Assembly: GCA_009924735.1 (NCBI GenBank)
Contig: RFQZ01000032.1
Location: 1-32,058, forward strand
DNA from: Flavobacteriia bacterium
GTDB taxonomy: Bacteria > Bacteroidota > Bacteroidia > Flavobacteriales_D > Crocinitomicaceae
Direction of reading: 5' to 3'
Length of the DNA: 32,058 bases
In this document: positions 23,736 through 32,058 of the stretch, piece by piece
How the letters are laid out: every line of letters begins with the position of its first letter
How positions within the stretch are numbered: position 1 is the first letter of the stretch
Translations under genes and position numbers: made by a program
Notes under the pieces: generated by a model
Seen by the model: the letters and a program-made list of their open reading frames with translations, nothing else
Database searches by the model: none
Told to the model about the DNA's origin: nothing

Positions 23736-24371
23736 ATGAACAATACCTTGATTCAATCACTGGAATGGCGCTACGCTACCAAAAAATTCAACCCTGAAAA
23801 ACACGTTTCCGAGGAGGATTTTCAAACCTTATTGGCATCCATTCGCCTTACACCTACGGCATTCGGTTTACAACCTTTTAAGGTATTCAACATCACAAAC
23901 GAAGCAGACAGAGCAAGGCTCAAAGAAATCGCTTTCAACCAATCGCAGGTTGTGGACGCGTCACACGTACTTATGCTTTGCAGCTACACAGAATTGAACG
24001 ATGCATACTTGGACAATCACTTTGAATGGATGGCCGCATCCAGAAATGTATCGATTGAAAAGTTAGATGGATTTAAGAACCACGTAAAATCCTACGTTGC
24101 CAGCTTGAACGCTGAACAATGCGCCAACTGGACCTCGAAACAAGCATACCTCGTCCTTGGACAATTGCTCCAAACATGCGCATTGATGGGCATTGATGCT
24201 ACACCCATGGAAGGATTCAACGCAAAAATGGCGAACGAATATTTTAAACTTAGCGAAGAAAGTCTTCAAGCGGTCCTGTTGTGTCCCATCGGTTACCGCG
24301 ACGAAAACGACCCCTACCTTTCCAATCCAAAATTTCGAAAACCGTTGGATCAAATTTTTGGAAACCGCTAA
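23736..24371 (+). CDS. NAD(P)H-dependent nitroreductase family oxidoreductase
   Basis: A 211-residue FMN enzyme of the NfsB/nitroreductase family. The N-terminal motif EWRYATKKF supplies the FMN-phosphate-binding arginine, LTPTAFGLQPFKVF is the second conserved segment, and CPIGYRDENDPYL near the C terminus fits the family. It reduces nitro compounds, quinones or flavins with NAD(P)H. The ATG at 23736 is chosen over an upstream frame opening at 23655, because that would overlap the pirin gene and add residues foreign to the family. It is the second gene of the pirin operon. Confidence 0.92.
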   Translation: MNNTLIQSLEWRYATKKFNPEKHVSEEDFQTLLASIRLTPTAFGLQPFKVFNITNEADRARLKEIAFNQSQVVDASHVLMLCSYTELNDAYLDNHFEWMAASRNVSIEKLDGFKNHVKSYVASLNAEQCANWTSKQAYLVLGQLLQTCALMGIDATPMEGFNAKMANEYFKLSEESLQAVLLCPIGYRDENDPYLSNPKFRKPLDQIFGNR

Positions 24372-24442
24372 TTAACATTGTTTGGTGCAAAAGAAAGCCG
24401 AGGAAACATTCGTTGAGTAGGCAATAGATTCCCTCAAATTCT

Positions 24443-24450
24443 TATATTTG
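24443..24450 (+). promoter_or_regulatory. Promoter -7 element immediately before the subtilisin gene
   Basis: TATATTTG matches TAnnTTTG exactly and ends only 5 bases before the ATG at 24456. If used, transcription would begin at or next to the start codon, giving an essentially leaderless mRNA. The nearest TTG (24413-24415) is 27 bases upstream, longer than ideal. Confidence 0.45.
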
Positions 24451-24455
24451 AAGGC

Positions 24456-26624
24456 ATGTTAAAGTTTTTGGGTTCCTTTGTTTTAGTCATTCTCACTTCC
24501 TGCCCCCTCTTGGCTCAGGTTGAAATCAGCGCGGAAGATTCAGTCGAAATAGCTACAATTCAAAAACAATGGTCCGAGGATTCCTTTCAAAAAGGTGCAT
24601 TGCAACAACATCCGATTTCAAAAATCAATGACATTTACTACGTATCTTTCCTAGGGAAAATCAACGAAAATTTCGACAAGGGAAGTTTGTTATCGAATCA
24701 ATTCATCGTAGGAAATCCCATTCAGTCGATTGTGAGTTTGAAAATTCCGGTGCAAAAACTAGGCGACCTTTACCAACTTCAAGGGGTACAATTTTTGGCT
24801 TTGGCATCTAAAATCAATCACCAATTGGACAAAGCCATTCACGACATCCATGCAGACAGTGTTCACATGGGCCTGGATTTGCCGCAAGGATATAAAGGGA
24901 CAAACGTTTACATCGGCGTTACCGATTGGGGGTTCGATTATACCCATCCTGTTTTTTATGACAGCACCTTAACCCAGACGAGAATTGCTGCTGCGTGGGA
25001 CCAATACAAAACTTCAGGACCGCATCCGAACGGGTTTAATTATGGAACGGAATACAATGGCGCTGCCGCGTTGCTTGCAGCCGGAAGCGATACCTCAAAC
25101 ATTTACAACTACGCTACCCACGGGACCCACGTTGCAGGCATAGCGGGAGGTACGGGTGCAGGGTCTGTTTACAGAGGGGTAGCCTACGATGCTCATTTTT
25201 TGTTTGTAACCTTCTTAGTCGACGAGGCTGCCGTTTTGGATGCTTGGGAATGGATGTACCAAAAAGCCCAGGCAGATGGAAAAAGGTTGGTAATCAACAT
25301 GAGTTGGGGCTTGTACCATTTCGGAACCTTGGACGGAAACTCATTGTTAAGCCAAGCCATTACGGCCTATTCAAACCTAGGTGTAGTGTTCGTGAATTCA
25401 GCAGGGAACAATGGGAATGTGAATTTTCACCTCAAAAAAACCTTTGCCAATGACCTTCTTAAATCAAAAGTAGATTTCTATTCTTATGGCGCCAATGCAA
25501 ACATGTGGGGACAAAGCATACACGCGTGGGGGGAAGTAGGACATTCCTTTCAGGGTGGAATCATTGTCGCGAACCCAGGCAACACAACCCTTGTGGAAAG
25601 CCCTTTTTTCAATACAAGCAACACCAATGCCTACATCGACACCTTTTTGGTGACAGGCGCAGATACCATTTGGTATAACCTCTCAGCAAACGCTTCCCAT
25701 CCTTTAAATGGTAAACCACAAATGCGATTAAGGGTTAAATGCCTGAACACCAGTCTTAAAATTATTTTAAAAGCCACCGCTGATTCTGGCACTGTACATT
25801 TTTGGAATGTCACAGAACTCTCGAATGACGTTGGAAACTGGGGAATGCCTTTCTCCTATGCAGGTTCAGGAACTGTAGGTGGAGACGCAGACAATGGCAT
25901 ATCAGAACCCTCTTGCGCAGATGATGTCATAAGCGTTGCCGCTTATGCGCCTTCCTACACAACACCCGGAGGATCCTCTGCCGGCGGTGGTTTGGCAGGA
26001 TTCTCCAGCCACGGGCCGAGGTACGATGGAACCATGAAGCCCGACATTTCTGCACCAGGCGTATCCATTTGCAGCGCCATGTCTTCCTTTACCGATGTCG
26101 CTTACACCAGCGTTTCCAACATCGTTTTTAATGGCACAACCTACCATTTCGCAAGACTTTCAGGAACCTCCATGTCGAGTCCTGTTGTTGCCGGTGTTTG
26201 TGCACTTATGCTCGAAGCAAACCCCTATTTAACCGCATTTCAAGTGAAAGACATCCTACGTAACACCGCAAGGATAGACAATTTCACAGGCAGCATTCCT
26301 GCGGCTGGGAGTCCGACCTGGGGAAAGGGAAAAGTAAACGCATACGCTTGCGTAAAAGAAGCGCTAAACTTGGTGGGAGCGATTGAAGTGAACCTTCCAA
26401 AATCTTGGAACTTGTACCCGAATCCAGTGGCAGAAGAAATACATTTCACCCTACTGGAAGACCTCCCTACCTCATGCAGAATTGTAAATTCAAAAGGTCA
26501 ATTCTTTGATTTACCGATATACGATGGAAAGGTAAGCTTGAAAAACATCCAAGCTGGAGAATACATTCTTCAAATTCAATTGAACGGTCATTTAGAACAA
26601 GAAACTTTCCTAAAAGTCAACTAA
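24456..26624 (+). CDS. Secreted S8 (subtilisin-like) serine protease with T9SS sorting domain
   Basis: A 722-residue exported protease. The N-terminal signal MLKFLGSFVLVILTSCPLLAQ is followed by a ~120-residue propeptide-like region, then a subtilase domain with catalytic D157 (GVTDWGFDY), H222 (THGTHVAG), oxyanion N318 (NSAGNNG) and S572 (SGTSMSSPVVAG). A ~150-residue beta-rich insertion lies between N318 and the catalytic serine, as in Bacteroidota-type subtilases. The last ~75 residues (WNLYPNPVAEEIHF to the end) are a T9SS type-A sorting domain. It should degrade proteins outside the cell. L13-T14-S15-C16 also fits a lipobox, so the anchoring mode is ambiguous. A GNAT gene overlaps its stop by one base. 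Confidence 0.92.
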   Translation: MLKFLGSFVLVILTSCPLLAQVEISAEDSVEIATIQKQWSEDSFQKGALQQHPISKINDIYYVSFLGKINENFDKGSLLSNQFIVGNPIQSIVSLKIPVQKLGDLYQLQGVQFLALASKINHQLDKAIHDIHADSVHMGLDLPQGYKGTNVYIGVTDWGFDYTHPVFYDSTLTQTRIAAAWDQYKTSGPHPNGFNYGTEYNGAAALLAAGSDTSNIYNYATHGTHVAGIAGGTGAGSVYRGVAYDAHFLFVTFLVDEAAVLDAWEWMYQKAQADGKRLVINMSWGLYHFGTLDGNSLLSQAITAYSNLGVVFVNSAGNNGNVNFHLKKTFANDLLKSKVDFYSYGANANMWGQSIHAWGEVGHSFQGGIIVANPGNTTLVESPFFNTSNTNAYIDTFLVTGADTIWYNLSANASHPLNGKPQMRLRVKCLNTSLKIILKATADSGTVHFWNVTELSNDVGNWGMPFSYAGSGTVGGDADNGISEPSCADDVISVAAYAPSYTTPGGSSAGGGLAGFSSHGPRYDGTMKPDISAPGVSICSAMSSFTDVAYTSVSNIVFNGTTYHFARLSGTSMSSPVVAGVCALMLEANPYLTAFQVKDILRNTARIDNFTGSIPAAGSPTWGKGKVNAYACVKEALNLVGAIEVNLPKSWNLYPNPVAEEIHFTLLEDLPTSCRIVNSKGQFFDLPIYDGKVSLKNIQAGEYILQIQLNGHLEQETFLKVN

Positions 26625-27121
26625 TGGATTTTTCGATTCGGGAAATTGCCAAAGATGAGCTTCATAAAATTGCCCAGCTTTCTCAAGAAATTTGGCCCAT
26701 AAGCTATAAAGAAATCATTACCGAAGCACAAATCTCCTACATGTTGCAATGGATGTATTCTGAGCGCACCTTACAAGAAAACCTGGTTGATGGGCATCGT
26801 TTCTTTTTAGCCGAAACAACTGAAAAACCCCTCGGTTTCGTAGGATTTCAATGCGTCAACGGAGAACATAAATTCACAAAGCTTCATAAACTCTATGTAT
26901 TGCCAAACCTGCACCACAAAGGAATCGGGAAAGCCTTGAGCGCATGCGTAATTGAAGAATCAAAAAAGTGCGAAGCTCAGTACATTTTACTCCAAGTAAA
27001 CAAAAAAAATCCAGCGATACATTTTTATAAAAAGCAAGCATTCTATATACACGAAGAAGCCATTTTTGACATCGGAAATGGATTCGTAATGGACGATTAC
27101 CTAATGAAATTGGATTTGTAA
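26624..27121 (+). CDS. GNAT family N-acetyltransferase
   Basis: A 165-residue GNAT-fold protein. The acetyl-CoA-binding motif A is visible as KLYVLPNLHHKGIGKALSACV (residues about 89-109), followed by ILLQVNKKNPAIHFYKKQAF, the conserved motif-B segment. It transfers an acetyl group to an amine on a small molecule or protein; the substrate cannot be read from sequence. The ATG overlaps the protease stop (TAATG), so it is translated together with the secreted protease, though their functions need not be linked. ACMSD follows after 12 bases. Confidence 0.9.
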   Translation: MDFSIREIAKDELHKIAQLSQEIWPISYKEIITEAQISYMLQWMYSERTLQENLVDGHRFFLAETTEKPLGFVGFQCVNGEHKFTKLHKLYVLPNLHHKGIGKALSACVIEESKKCEAQYILLQVNKKNPAIHFYKKQAFYIHEEAIFDIGNGFVMDDYLMKLDL

Positions 27122-27133
27122 TACCCAAGACTT

Positions 27134-28141
27134 ATGCTAAAAATTGACATGCACACCCATATTTTACCGAATTCAATGCCCAATTGGACAAAAAAGTTTG
27201 GGTACGGTAAATTCATCCATTTGGAATCAAATCCAGACGGATCTGCAAACATGATGGAGGGAGGTGAATTTTTTCGCAGAATTGAAGACAATTGTTGGCA
27301 TGAAAACCTACGCATACAAGAATATGAAGCATACAACACACAAGTTCAAGTGGTTTGCACGGTGCCGGTCATGTTCTCTTATTGGGCAAAACCCCAAGAT
27401 TGCGCCGAATTGTCAAGGTTTTTAAACGATCACATCGCATCATTGGTGGAACGTTTCCCGAAAAACTACATCGGATTGGGAACGGTTCCCATGCAAGACG
27501 CAACCGAAGCAATCAAAGAATTGGAGCGAATGAAAACGATGGGCTTGGTAGGCATCCAAATTGGCTCGAACATCAACGATGAAAACCTAAATGAAGAAAA
27601 GTTTTTTCCAATTTTTGAAGCGTGTGAAAAATTAGATTTAGCCGTAATGATTCACCCTTGGCAAATGATGGGTTTTGACAGCATGAAAAAATACTGGCTT
27701 CCTTGGTTGGTGGGAATGCCCGCAGAAACATCGAGGGCTGCATGTTCAATGATTTTTGGTGGAATCCTTGAGCGATTGCCGAATTTAAGGGTATGTTTCT
27801 CCCACGCAGGGGGATCTTTTTTACTGACCTTGGGAAGAATTGAACACGGTTTTAATTGCCGGCCAGACTTGGTGGCCATCGATAATGCCATCAATCCACG
27901 AGAATACCTAGGGAAGTTTTGGGTTGATTCGATTACCCATGACCTCGATGTACTGAAACTCATTTTAAAATTACAAGGTTCTAAACGTGTGTGTTTGGGT
28001 TCCGATTACCCTTTCCCCTTGGGTGACCTTGAAATTGGAAAGTTCATCGAAGAAAGTGACTTGTCTATGGAGGTTAAACAAGATATTTTTCAAAATGCCA
28101 CTTTGGAATGGTTGAAGTTGGATGAAAAACAATTCAAATAG
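27134..28141 (+). CDS. acmsd: 2-amino-3-carboxymuconate-6-semialdehyde decarboxylase (ACMSD)
   Basis: A 335-residue amidohydrolase-superfamily enzyme recognisable as ACMSD over its whole length. Zn ligands H7 and H9 (KIDMHTHILPN), H174 (MIHPW), H224 (SHAGGS) and D291 (GSDYPFPLGDLE) are all present. The segments TVPVMFSYWAKP and KYWLPWLVGMPAET are shared with the animal enzyme. It decarboxylates ACMS, diverting tryptophan/3-hydroxyanthranilate carbon from quinolinate and NAD synthesis toward degradation. It lies alone here, without kynureninase or 3-hydroxyanthranilate dioxygenase beside it. It follows a GNAT gene in the same operon-like run, and its 3' end overlaps the convergent purK stop by 8 bases. 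Confidence 0.93.
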   Translation: MLKIDMHTHILPNSMPNWTKKFGYGKFIHLESNPDGSANMMEGGEFFRRIEDNCWHENLRIQEYEAYNTQVQVVCTVPVMFSYWAKPQDCAELSRFLNDHIASLVERFPKNYIGLGTVPMQDATEAIKELERMKTMGLVGIQIGSNINDENLNEEKFFPIFEACEKLDLAVMIHPWQMMGFDSMKKYWLPWLVGMPAETSRAACSMIFGGILERLPNLRVCFSHAGGSFLLTLGRIEHGFNCRPDLVAIDNAINPREYLGKFWVDSITHDLDVLKLILKLQGSKRVCLGSDYPFPLGDLEIGKFIEESDLSMEVKQDIFQNATLEWLKLDEKQFK

Positions 28142-29258
28142 CGATACACTTTAAGGATTTTTTTACGATTTCCGCCTTGCGCTTCACTTCTGCCAAATCC
28201 TCCCCGATGATGGTAACATGTCCCATTTTCCGAAAAGGTTTCGTTTGTTTTTTACCATAAAGATGGATGTAAACGCCTTTCATTTCCAATACGTCCATCA
28301 TCCCTTCGTAGTGCGCTTCACCCATGTGGTTGATTTCACCCAAAATGTTTAGCATCGCGCCAGGCACCCTCAAATCGGTTGCGCCCAATGGAAAATTCAA
28401 AACTGATCTTAGGTGTTGGGAAAACTGAGAAGTATAACAACATTCAATGGTATGATGACCAGAATTGTGGGGACGAGGAGCCATTTCATTGACGATCAAT
28501 GCTCCTTCGGGGGTGAGAAAAAACTCTATGGCTAAAATACCCACCATGTCTAAATTCACGATGATCTTCTTCGCTATTTCCTCAGCTTTAGATGCAATCT
28601 CCAAGGATACATCGGCGGGTGAAAACTGAAATTCAACCAAATTTACTTCTGAATTGAACTCACATTCCACCAAGGGAAAACAACGTATTTCACCCGAAGG
28701 GTTTCGCGCAACAATGACTGAAACTTCTTTAGTGAAGGGAATTAAATCTTCAACAATGCTTGGCGTATCAAAGGAATGTTCCCAATCTGTTTGGTTTTTT
28801 ACAACCCTTACGCCTTTCCCATCATAGCCTCCAACGCGCATTTTATGTACGAAAGGAAAAGTTGTATTTGTAGGAAGTTCCGATTTGTCTGCGATGCACA
28901 TAAAGTTTGCGGTAGGGATTCCATGGTCTACATAAAATTGTTTTTGTACACCTTTGTCGCGGATGATTTTAAGCACCCGGGATTGCGGAAATACCTGCAC
29001 CCCTTCTTTTTCCAGTTGTTCAAGTGCTTCAATGTTTACGTTTTCGATTTCTACGGTGAGTACCTTATGCTTTCTTCCAAAGTTCAGTACACTTTCATAA
29101 TCGGTAATTGAGCCAAGGGTAAACGTTTGGGCAAGGGTTGAACAGGGGGCGTGAGGATCGCTGTCCATGCAATGAATGTCAATGGACAAATCAATGGCTT
29201 CCTGAATTAACATTCGTCCCAATTGTCCTGCCCCTAAAACACCTAAAGAATACTTCAC
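28134..29258 (-). CDS. purK: 5-(carboxyamino)imidazole ribonucleotide synthase
   Basis: A 374-residue ATP-grasp enzyme. It has the PurK start GVLGAGQLGRML and TLAQTFTLGSITDYESV, then the ATP-grasp core with HKMRVGGYDGKGVRVV and ALIVNEMAPRPHNSGHHTIE. It converts AIR, ATP and bicarbonate to N5-CAIR in de novo purine synthesis. A GTG start at 29258 is preferred over ATG codons at 29291 and 29309, because an exact -7 promoter element (29282-29275) lies between them and family members begin just before this glycine-rich strand. It is divergent from hpt, sharing a promoter region, and its end overlaps ACMSD. Confidence 0.93.
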   Translation of the reverse strand: MKYSLGVLGAGQLGRMLIQEAIDLSIDIHCMDSDPHAPCSTLAQTFTLGSITDYESVLNFGRKHKVLTVEIENVNIEALEQLEKEGVQVFPQSRVLKIIRDKGVQKQFYVDHGIPTANFMCIADKSELPTNTTFPFVHKMRVGGYDGKGVRVVKNQTDWEHSFDTPSIVEDLIPFTKEVSVIVARNPSGEIRCFPLVECEFNSEVNLVEFQFSPADVSLEIASKAEEIAKKIIVNLDMVGILAIEFFLTPEGALIVNEMAPRPHNSGHHTIECCYTSQFSQHLRSVLNFPLGATDLRVPGAMLNILGEINHMGEAHYEGMMDVLEMKGVYIHLYGKKQTKPFRKMGHVTIIGEDLAEVKRKAEIVKKSLKCIAI

Positions 29259-29274
29259 TGTAAATTTCTTTGGG

Positions 29275-29310
29275 CAAAGATAACCATTCATCGCTATTTC
29301 CGTTTGCAAA
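29275..29310 (-). promoter_or_regulatory. purK promoter
   Basis: On the minus strand TTTG (29310-29307, half of the palindrome TTTGCAAA) is followed after 24 bases by TATCTTTG (29282-29275), an exact TAnnTTTG match. The predicted start is near 29268, about 10 bases before the GTG start. Confidence 0.6.
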
Positions 29311-29337
29311 CAATAATGCGCTTATTTCCTAAATTTG
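29303..29337 (+). promoter_or_regulatory. hpt-adk-obg promoter
   Basis: TTTG (29303-29306, the other half of the palindrome TTTGCAAA), a 23-base spacer and TAAATTTG (29330-29337), an exact TAnnTTTG match. The transcript would begin only a few bases before the ATG at 29346. Confidence 0.6.
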
Positions 29338-29345
29338 CAACAAGT

Positions 29346-29888
29346 ATGAATAAAACAGTTACGCTATACGACAAGTCCTTTGAGATTTACCTAGATGAGA
29401 AGCAAATCCACGAATCAGTGCAATCCATCGCCAACCAATTAAACGAGGATTACAGGGGGCAAAAAGTCCTATTTATTTCGATTCTCAACGGTTCTTTTAT
29501 GTTTACCAGTGACTTGATGAAATTGGTAGAAGTAGAAATGGAAATCTCTTTTATGAAAGTTCGCTCATATGTCGGGACCGAGAGTTCGGGAAGGGTGGAT
29601 GAATTGATTGGGTTAACGACGTCGGTTACCGGTAAAAATTTAGTAATTTTGGAGGATATTGTTGATACAGGAATTACCGTCGACAAAATAATCAAGCTTC
29701 TTCAAATACAGAATCCGAATTCCATTGAAGTATGTGCCATGCTGTTTAAAAAGGAAGCCTTTCAAGGACAACAGCCACCCAAATACTTTGGTTTCGAAAT
29801 TCCCAATAAATTTGTTGTGGGTTACGGACTTGATTATGATGAAGCTGGAAGAAACCTACCTGAAATTTATCAGTTAATAGAAAAATAA
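29346..29888 (+). CDS. hpt: Hypoxanthine phosphoribosyltransferase
   Basis: A 180-residue type I phosphoribosyltransferase. The PRPP-binding motif is LVILEDIVDTGIT, the N-terminal VLFISILNGSFMFTSDL contains the conserved pyrophosphate loop, and FVVGYGLDYDEAGRNLP near the C terminus is the purine-site signature of HPRTs. It salvages hypoxanthine (and probably guanine) to nucleotides. The ATG at 29346 is chosen over an upstream opening at 29304, which lies inside the promoter. adk starts 4 bases after its stop, followed by obg and a PAP2 gene, forming one dense operon. It is divergent from purK. Confidence 0.95.
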   Translation: MNKTVTLYDKSFEIYLDEKQIHESVQSIANQLNEDYRGQKVLFISILNGSFMFTSDLMKLVEVEMEISFMKVRSYVGTESSGRVDELIGLTTSVTGKNLVILEDIVDTGITVDKIIKLLQIQNPNSIEVCAMLFKKEAFQGQQPPKYFGFEIPNKFVVGYGLDYDEAGRNLPEIYQLIEK

Positions 29889-29892
29889 GATC

Positions 29893-30468
29893 ATGTTAAA
29901 CATTGTACTCTTCGGTCCTCCTGGCGCAGGTAAAGGAACCCAATCGGAAAGGTTAATTTCTACATATGGATTAATTCATCTTTCAACGGGTGATATTTTT
30001 AGGTATCATTTGAAAAACAATACAGAACTTGGCATTCTGGCTAAATCGTTTATGGATCAAGGGAAACTCGTTCCTGATGAAGTAACGATTGACATGCTGA
30101 AAAACGAGGTGATGAAACAAGAAAATCCAAAGGGATTTATCTTTGATGGTTTCCCAAGAACCATTCCCCAAGCCACGGCGCTGGACCATCTACTCGAGGA
30201 GATGCATACCGAAATCAGCATAATGCTCGCTTTGGATGTTGAAGAGGAAGAATTAAAGGTTCGACTTAAAAACCGTGCAATTGTGAGTGGCAGAGCTGAC
30301 GACGCAGACCCCGAGGTAATCTCAAAACGCATTTCAGTATATAAAAACGAAACGGCTCCGGTGAAAGAATTTTATGCCGCTCAAAACAAATTTGTCTCCA
30401 TTAACGGAATTGGGCAATTGGATGAAATTACCCAGCGGCTATACGATGCGATAGACCCAATAAAATAA
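29893..30468 (+). CDS. adk: Adenylate kinase
   Basis: A 191-residue adenylate kinase: P-loop [14 protein letters not shown] (8-21), AMP-binding HLSTGDIFR, the family signature [11 protein letters not shown], and a short LID region ([21 protein letters not shown]) without zinc-binding cysteines. This is the short form common in Bacteroidota. It interconverts ATP + AMP and 2 ADP in the cytoplasm. It sits between hpt and obg with gaps of 4 and 2 bases, so all three are co-transcribed; the hpt-adk pairing links purine salvage to nucleotide balance. Confidence 0.96.
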   Translation: MLNIVLFGPPGAGKGTQSERLISTYGLIHLSTGDIFRYHLKNNTELGILAKSFMDQGKLVPDEVTIDMLKNEVMKQENPKGFIFDGFPRTIPQATALDHLLEEMHTEISIMLALDVEEEELKVRLKNRAIVSGRADDADPEVISKRISVYKNETAPVKEFYAAQNKFVSINGIGQLDEITQRLYDAIDPIK

Positions 30469-30470
30469 AC

Positions 30471-31463
30471 ATGGCTTCAGATAACTTTGTAGATTACGTA
30501 AAAATTCACACCAAATCTGGAAATGGCGGAGCAGGCTCTACCCATTTTCGTCGGGAAAAATACATTCCCAAAGGAGGACCCGATGGTGGAGATGGCGGAA
30601 GAGGTGGACACGTAATTTTAAAAGGTAACAAACAACTTTGGACCTTACTTCATTTAAAATACCAAAAACACATTCGCGCTGACCATGGTGGACATGGGGC
30701 AGGTGCCTTAAAAACCGGTGCGCAAGGAACAGATGTGTATGTTGAAGTCCCACTGGGAACCATTGCAAAAGACGGTGAAACCGGTGAAGTTATGTTTGAA
30801 ATCACCGAAGACGGAGAGGAACAAATCATTGAAAGAGGGGGTCGCGGTGGATATGGAAATGACCATTTTAAATCTCCCACCAACCAAACACCTCGTTTTG
30901 CCCAACCTGGGGAAACAGGGATTGAAGGATGGAAAATCCTTGAACTAAAAATCCTAGCCGATGTTGGTTTGGTAGGCTTTCCAAATGCAGGAAAAAGTAC
31001 CCTGCTTTCTGTTCTCTCGGCCGCTAAACCCGAAATTGGTGCATACCCCTTTACAACCCTTCGTCCAAACCTGGGCATCGTATCTTATCGAGATTACAGG
31101 TCATTTATCATGGCTGACATCCCAGGGATCATTGAAGGAGCCCATGAAGGAAAAGGACTTGGATTACGCTTCTTAAGACACATTGAACGGAATTCTTTGT
31201 TGCTTTTCATGATTCCTTCTGACAGTGATGATTTAAGAAAAGAATATGAGATCCTACTTGGAGAGCTGAAAAAATACAATCCCGAATTATTACACAAGCA
31301 ACGCATCCTCGCGGTTACAAAAAGTGATATGCTTGACGCGGTAATGATCGAACAAATGAAAAAAGAACTCCCCTCCGACCTTCCTACCCTCTTCATTTCC
31401 TCCGTAGCTCAAAAAGGATTGAATGAATTGAAAGATTTGATCTGGAAATCATTAAATGATTGA
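30471..31463 (+). CDS. obg: Obg family GTPase
   Basis: A 330-residue Obg GTPase. The N-terminal glycine-rich Obg fold (about 1-158, starting [18 protein letters not shown]) is followed by a G domain with G1 GFPNAGKST (about 168-176), the switch [18 protein letters not shown], and the G4-type TKSD (in VTKSD, about 283). The C-terminal OCT domain found in some Firmicute Obg proteins is absent, as is usual here. Obg acts in 50S ribosomal subunit assembly and growth control. The PAP2 gene overlaps its 3' end by 8 bases. Confidence 0.96.
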   Translation: MASDNFVDYVKIHTKSGNGGAGSTHFRREKYIPKGGPDGGDGGRGGHVILKGNKQLWTLLHLKYQKHIRADHGGHGAGALKTGAQGTDVYVEVPLGTIAKDGETGEVMFEITEDGEEQIIERGGRGGYGNDHFKSPTNQTPRFAQPGETGIEGWKILELKILADVGLVGFPNAGKSTLLSVLSAAKPEIGAYPFTTLRPNLGIVSYRDYRSFIMADIPGIIEGAHEGKGLGLRFLRHIERNSLLLFMIPSDSDDLRKEYEILLGELKKYNPELLHKQRILAVTKSDMLDAVMIEQMKKELPSDLPTLFISSVAQKGLNELKDLIWKSLND

Positions 31464-32043
31464 TTTTCTCGAAAATATCGACGGAAAACTTCTCCTGTGG
31501 ATCAATGGAATGCACAATGAGTGGTTGGATGTCTTCTTCTGGTACATTTCCAAAAAATACTTTCTGATTCCCGTATATGCCGTTACCTTGTATTTTCTTA
31601 TACGGGTGTTAAAACCCAAAGGGGCATTATGGGCATTGCTTTTCATTGCACTGACCGTACTTTTCACCGATGTAATTTCAACACAAGTTTTCAAAGAAGG
31701 CGTAAAACGTTATCGACCTTCCCACAACCTAGTACTGGGGCCAAAATTACATTTTCACGAAGAAGCTCCGGGCGTGTTTTACAGAGGAGGCCAATATGGA
31801 TTTTTCTCTTCCCATGCTGCAAATTTCTTTGGTTTTGTTGCCTTTGTCTTTCCATTGCTTTATGCGAAACGCAAAGTGTGGGTATGGATGCTGGTTTTCA
31901 TTGGAGGCTTGGTTTGTTACAGCAGAATGTATTTGGGTGTACACTACCCGAGTGATGTCCTTGCAGGCATCCTTTTTGGAACGGCTTCAGGCATCTTTTT
32001 CCATTGGCTATTCAAACGGCTAAAGTGGGTTCAAACCACTTGA
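31456..32043 (+). CDS. PAP2 superfamily phosphatase (integral membrane)
   Basis: A 195-residue membrane phosphatase with all three PAP2 motifs: [12 protein letters not shown] (KxxxxxxRP), [12 protein letters not shown] (the SxH core) and [16 protein letters not shown] (SRxxxxxHxxxD). Several hydrophobic helices surround them. Members dephosphorylate lipid phosphates such as phosphatidate, undecaprenyl pyrophosphate or lipid A at the membrane; the substrate is not decided by the sequence. It overlaps obg by 8 bases and is probably the last gene of the hpt operon. A CTTGA/TCAAG stem (32039-32054) begins at its stop, but the window ends before a T tract could be seen. Confidence 0.9.
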   Translation: MIDFLENIDGKLLLWINGMHNEWLDVFFWYISKKYFLIPVYAVTLYFLIRVLKPKGALWALLFIALTVLFTDVISTQVFKEGVKRYRPSHNLVLGPKLHFHEEAPGVFYRGGQYGFFSSHAANFFGFVAFVFPLLYAKRKVWVWMLVFIGGLVCYSRMYLGVHYPSDVLAGILFGTASGIFFHWLFKRLKWVQTT

Positions 32044-32058
32044 TTCACATCAAGAATC

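Noticed and set aside
32039..32054. CTTGA/TCAAG stem at the PAP2 stop as a terminator
   Set aside because: Only 5 bp of stem are visible and the window ends before any T tract can be judged.

Overview
The window is a typical stretch of a Bacteroidota chromosome, most likely a Flavobacteriales-type bacterium (Crocinitomicaceae/Fluviicola-like is my guess; the order is better supported than the family). The evidence is: several proteins with type IX secretion system (T9SS) C-terminal sorting domains, a PorP/SprF homologue, promoter elements matching the Bacteroidota consensus (TTTG or TTG, a spacer of about 18-24, then TAnnTTTG), few Shine-Dalgarno sites, and many small hypothetical proteins. 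Genes are densely packed on both strands. I see no tRNA, rRNA, CRISPR array, insertion sequence or phage.

Layout. 1-912: the 3' end of a secreted lamin-tail protein. 909-1397 (-): an acidic unknown protein. 1531-3268: three rhodanese-type genes in a row, the last being the tRNA hydroxylase trhO. 3304-4152: lgt. 4217-6532: pdhA-pdhC (pyruvate dehydrogenase E1 alpha and E2, with no E1 beta here). 6549-10286 and 13314-17033: two full-length paralogous giant secreted proteins with a type-B (gliding-motility-type) C-terminal domain. They flank a 3-kb insert holding a small hypothetical gene, two glycosyltransferase-like genes and a mazEF toxin-antitoxin pair. 17038-18438: a PorP/SprF-type outer-membrane protein fused to an OmpA peptidoglycan-binding domain, four bases after the second paralogue. 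18512-19348: a small T9SS cargo protein closed by a clear hairpin terminator. 19401-20985: an AT-rich divergent pair, an XRE regulator and an internally duplicated lipoprotein of unknown function. 20993-22953 (-): a SpmA/SpmB-type membrane protein translationally coupled to a small protein built of 25-residue repeats. 23020-24371: pirin and nitroreductase. 24456-28141: secreted subtilisin, GNAT acetyltransferase and a clear ACMSD (tryptophan/kynurenine pathway). 28134-29258 (-) purK is divergent from 29346-32043 hpt-adk-obg-PAP2.

How the genes work together. The most coherent unit is 6549-18438: two large T9SS type-B cargo proteins and one SprF-like partner carrying its own peptidoglycan anchor, which I infer to be a cell-surface adhesin system with a shared secretion or assembly partner. 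The purine genes purK and hpt are transcribed from back-to-back promoters that share a palindromic TTTGCAAA as the -33 element on both strands, with adk following hpt. The least understood items are the duplicated-domain lipoprotein, the 25-residue-repeat protein and the SprF-OmpA fusion. I did not find a clear new defence or catalytic system.
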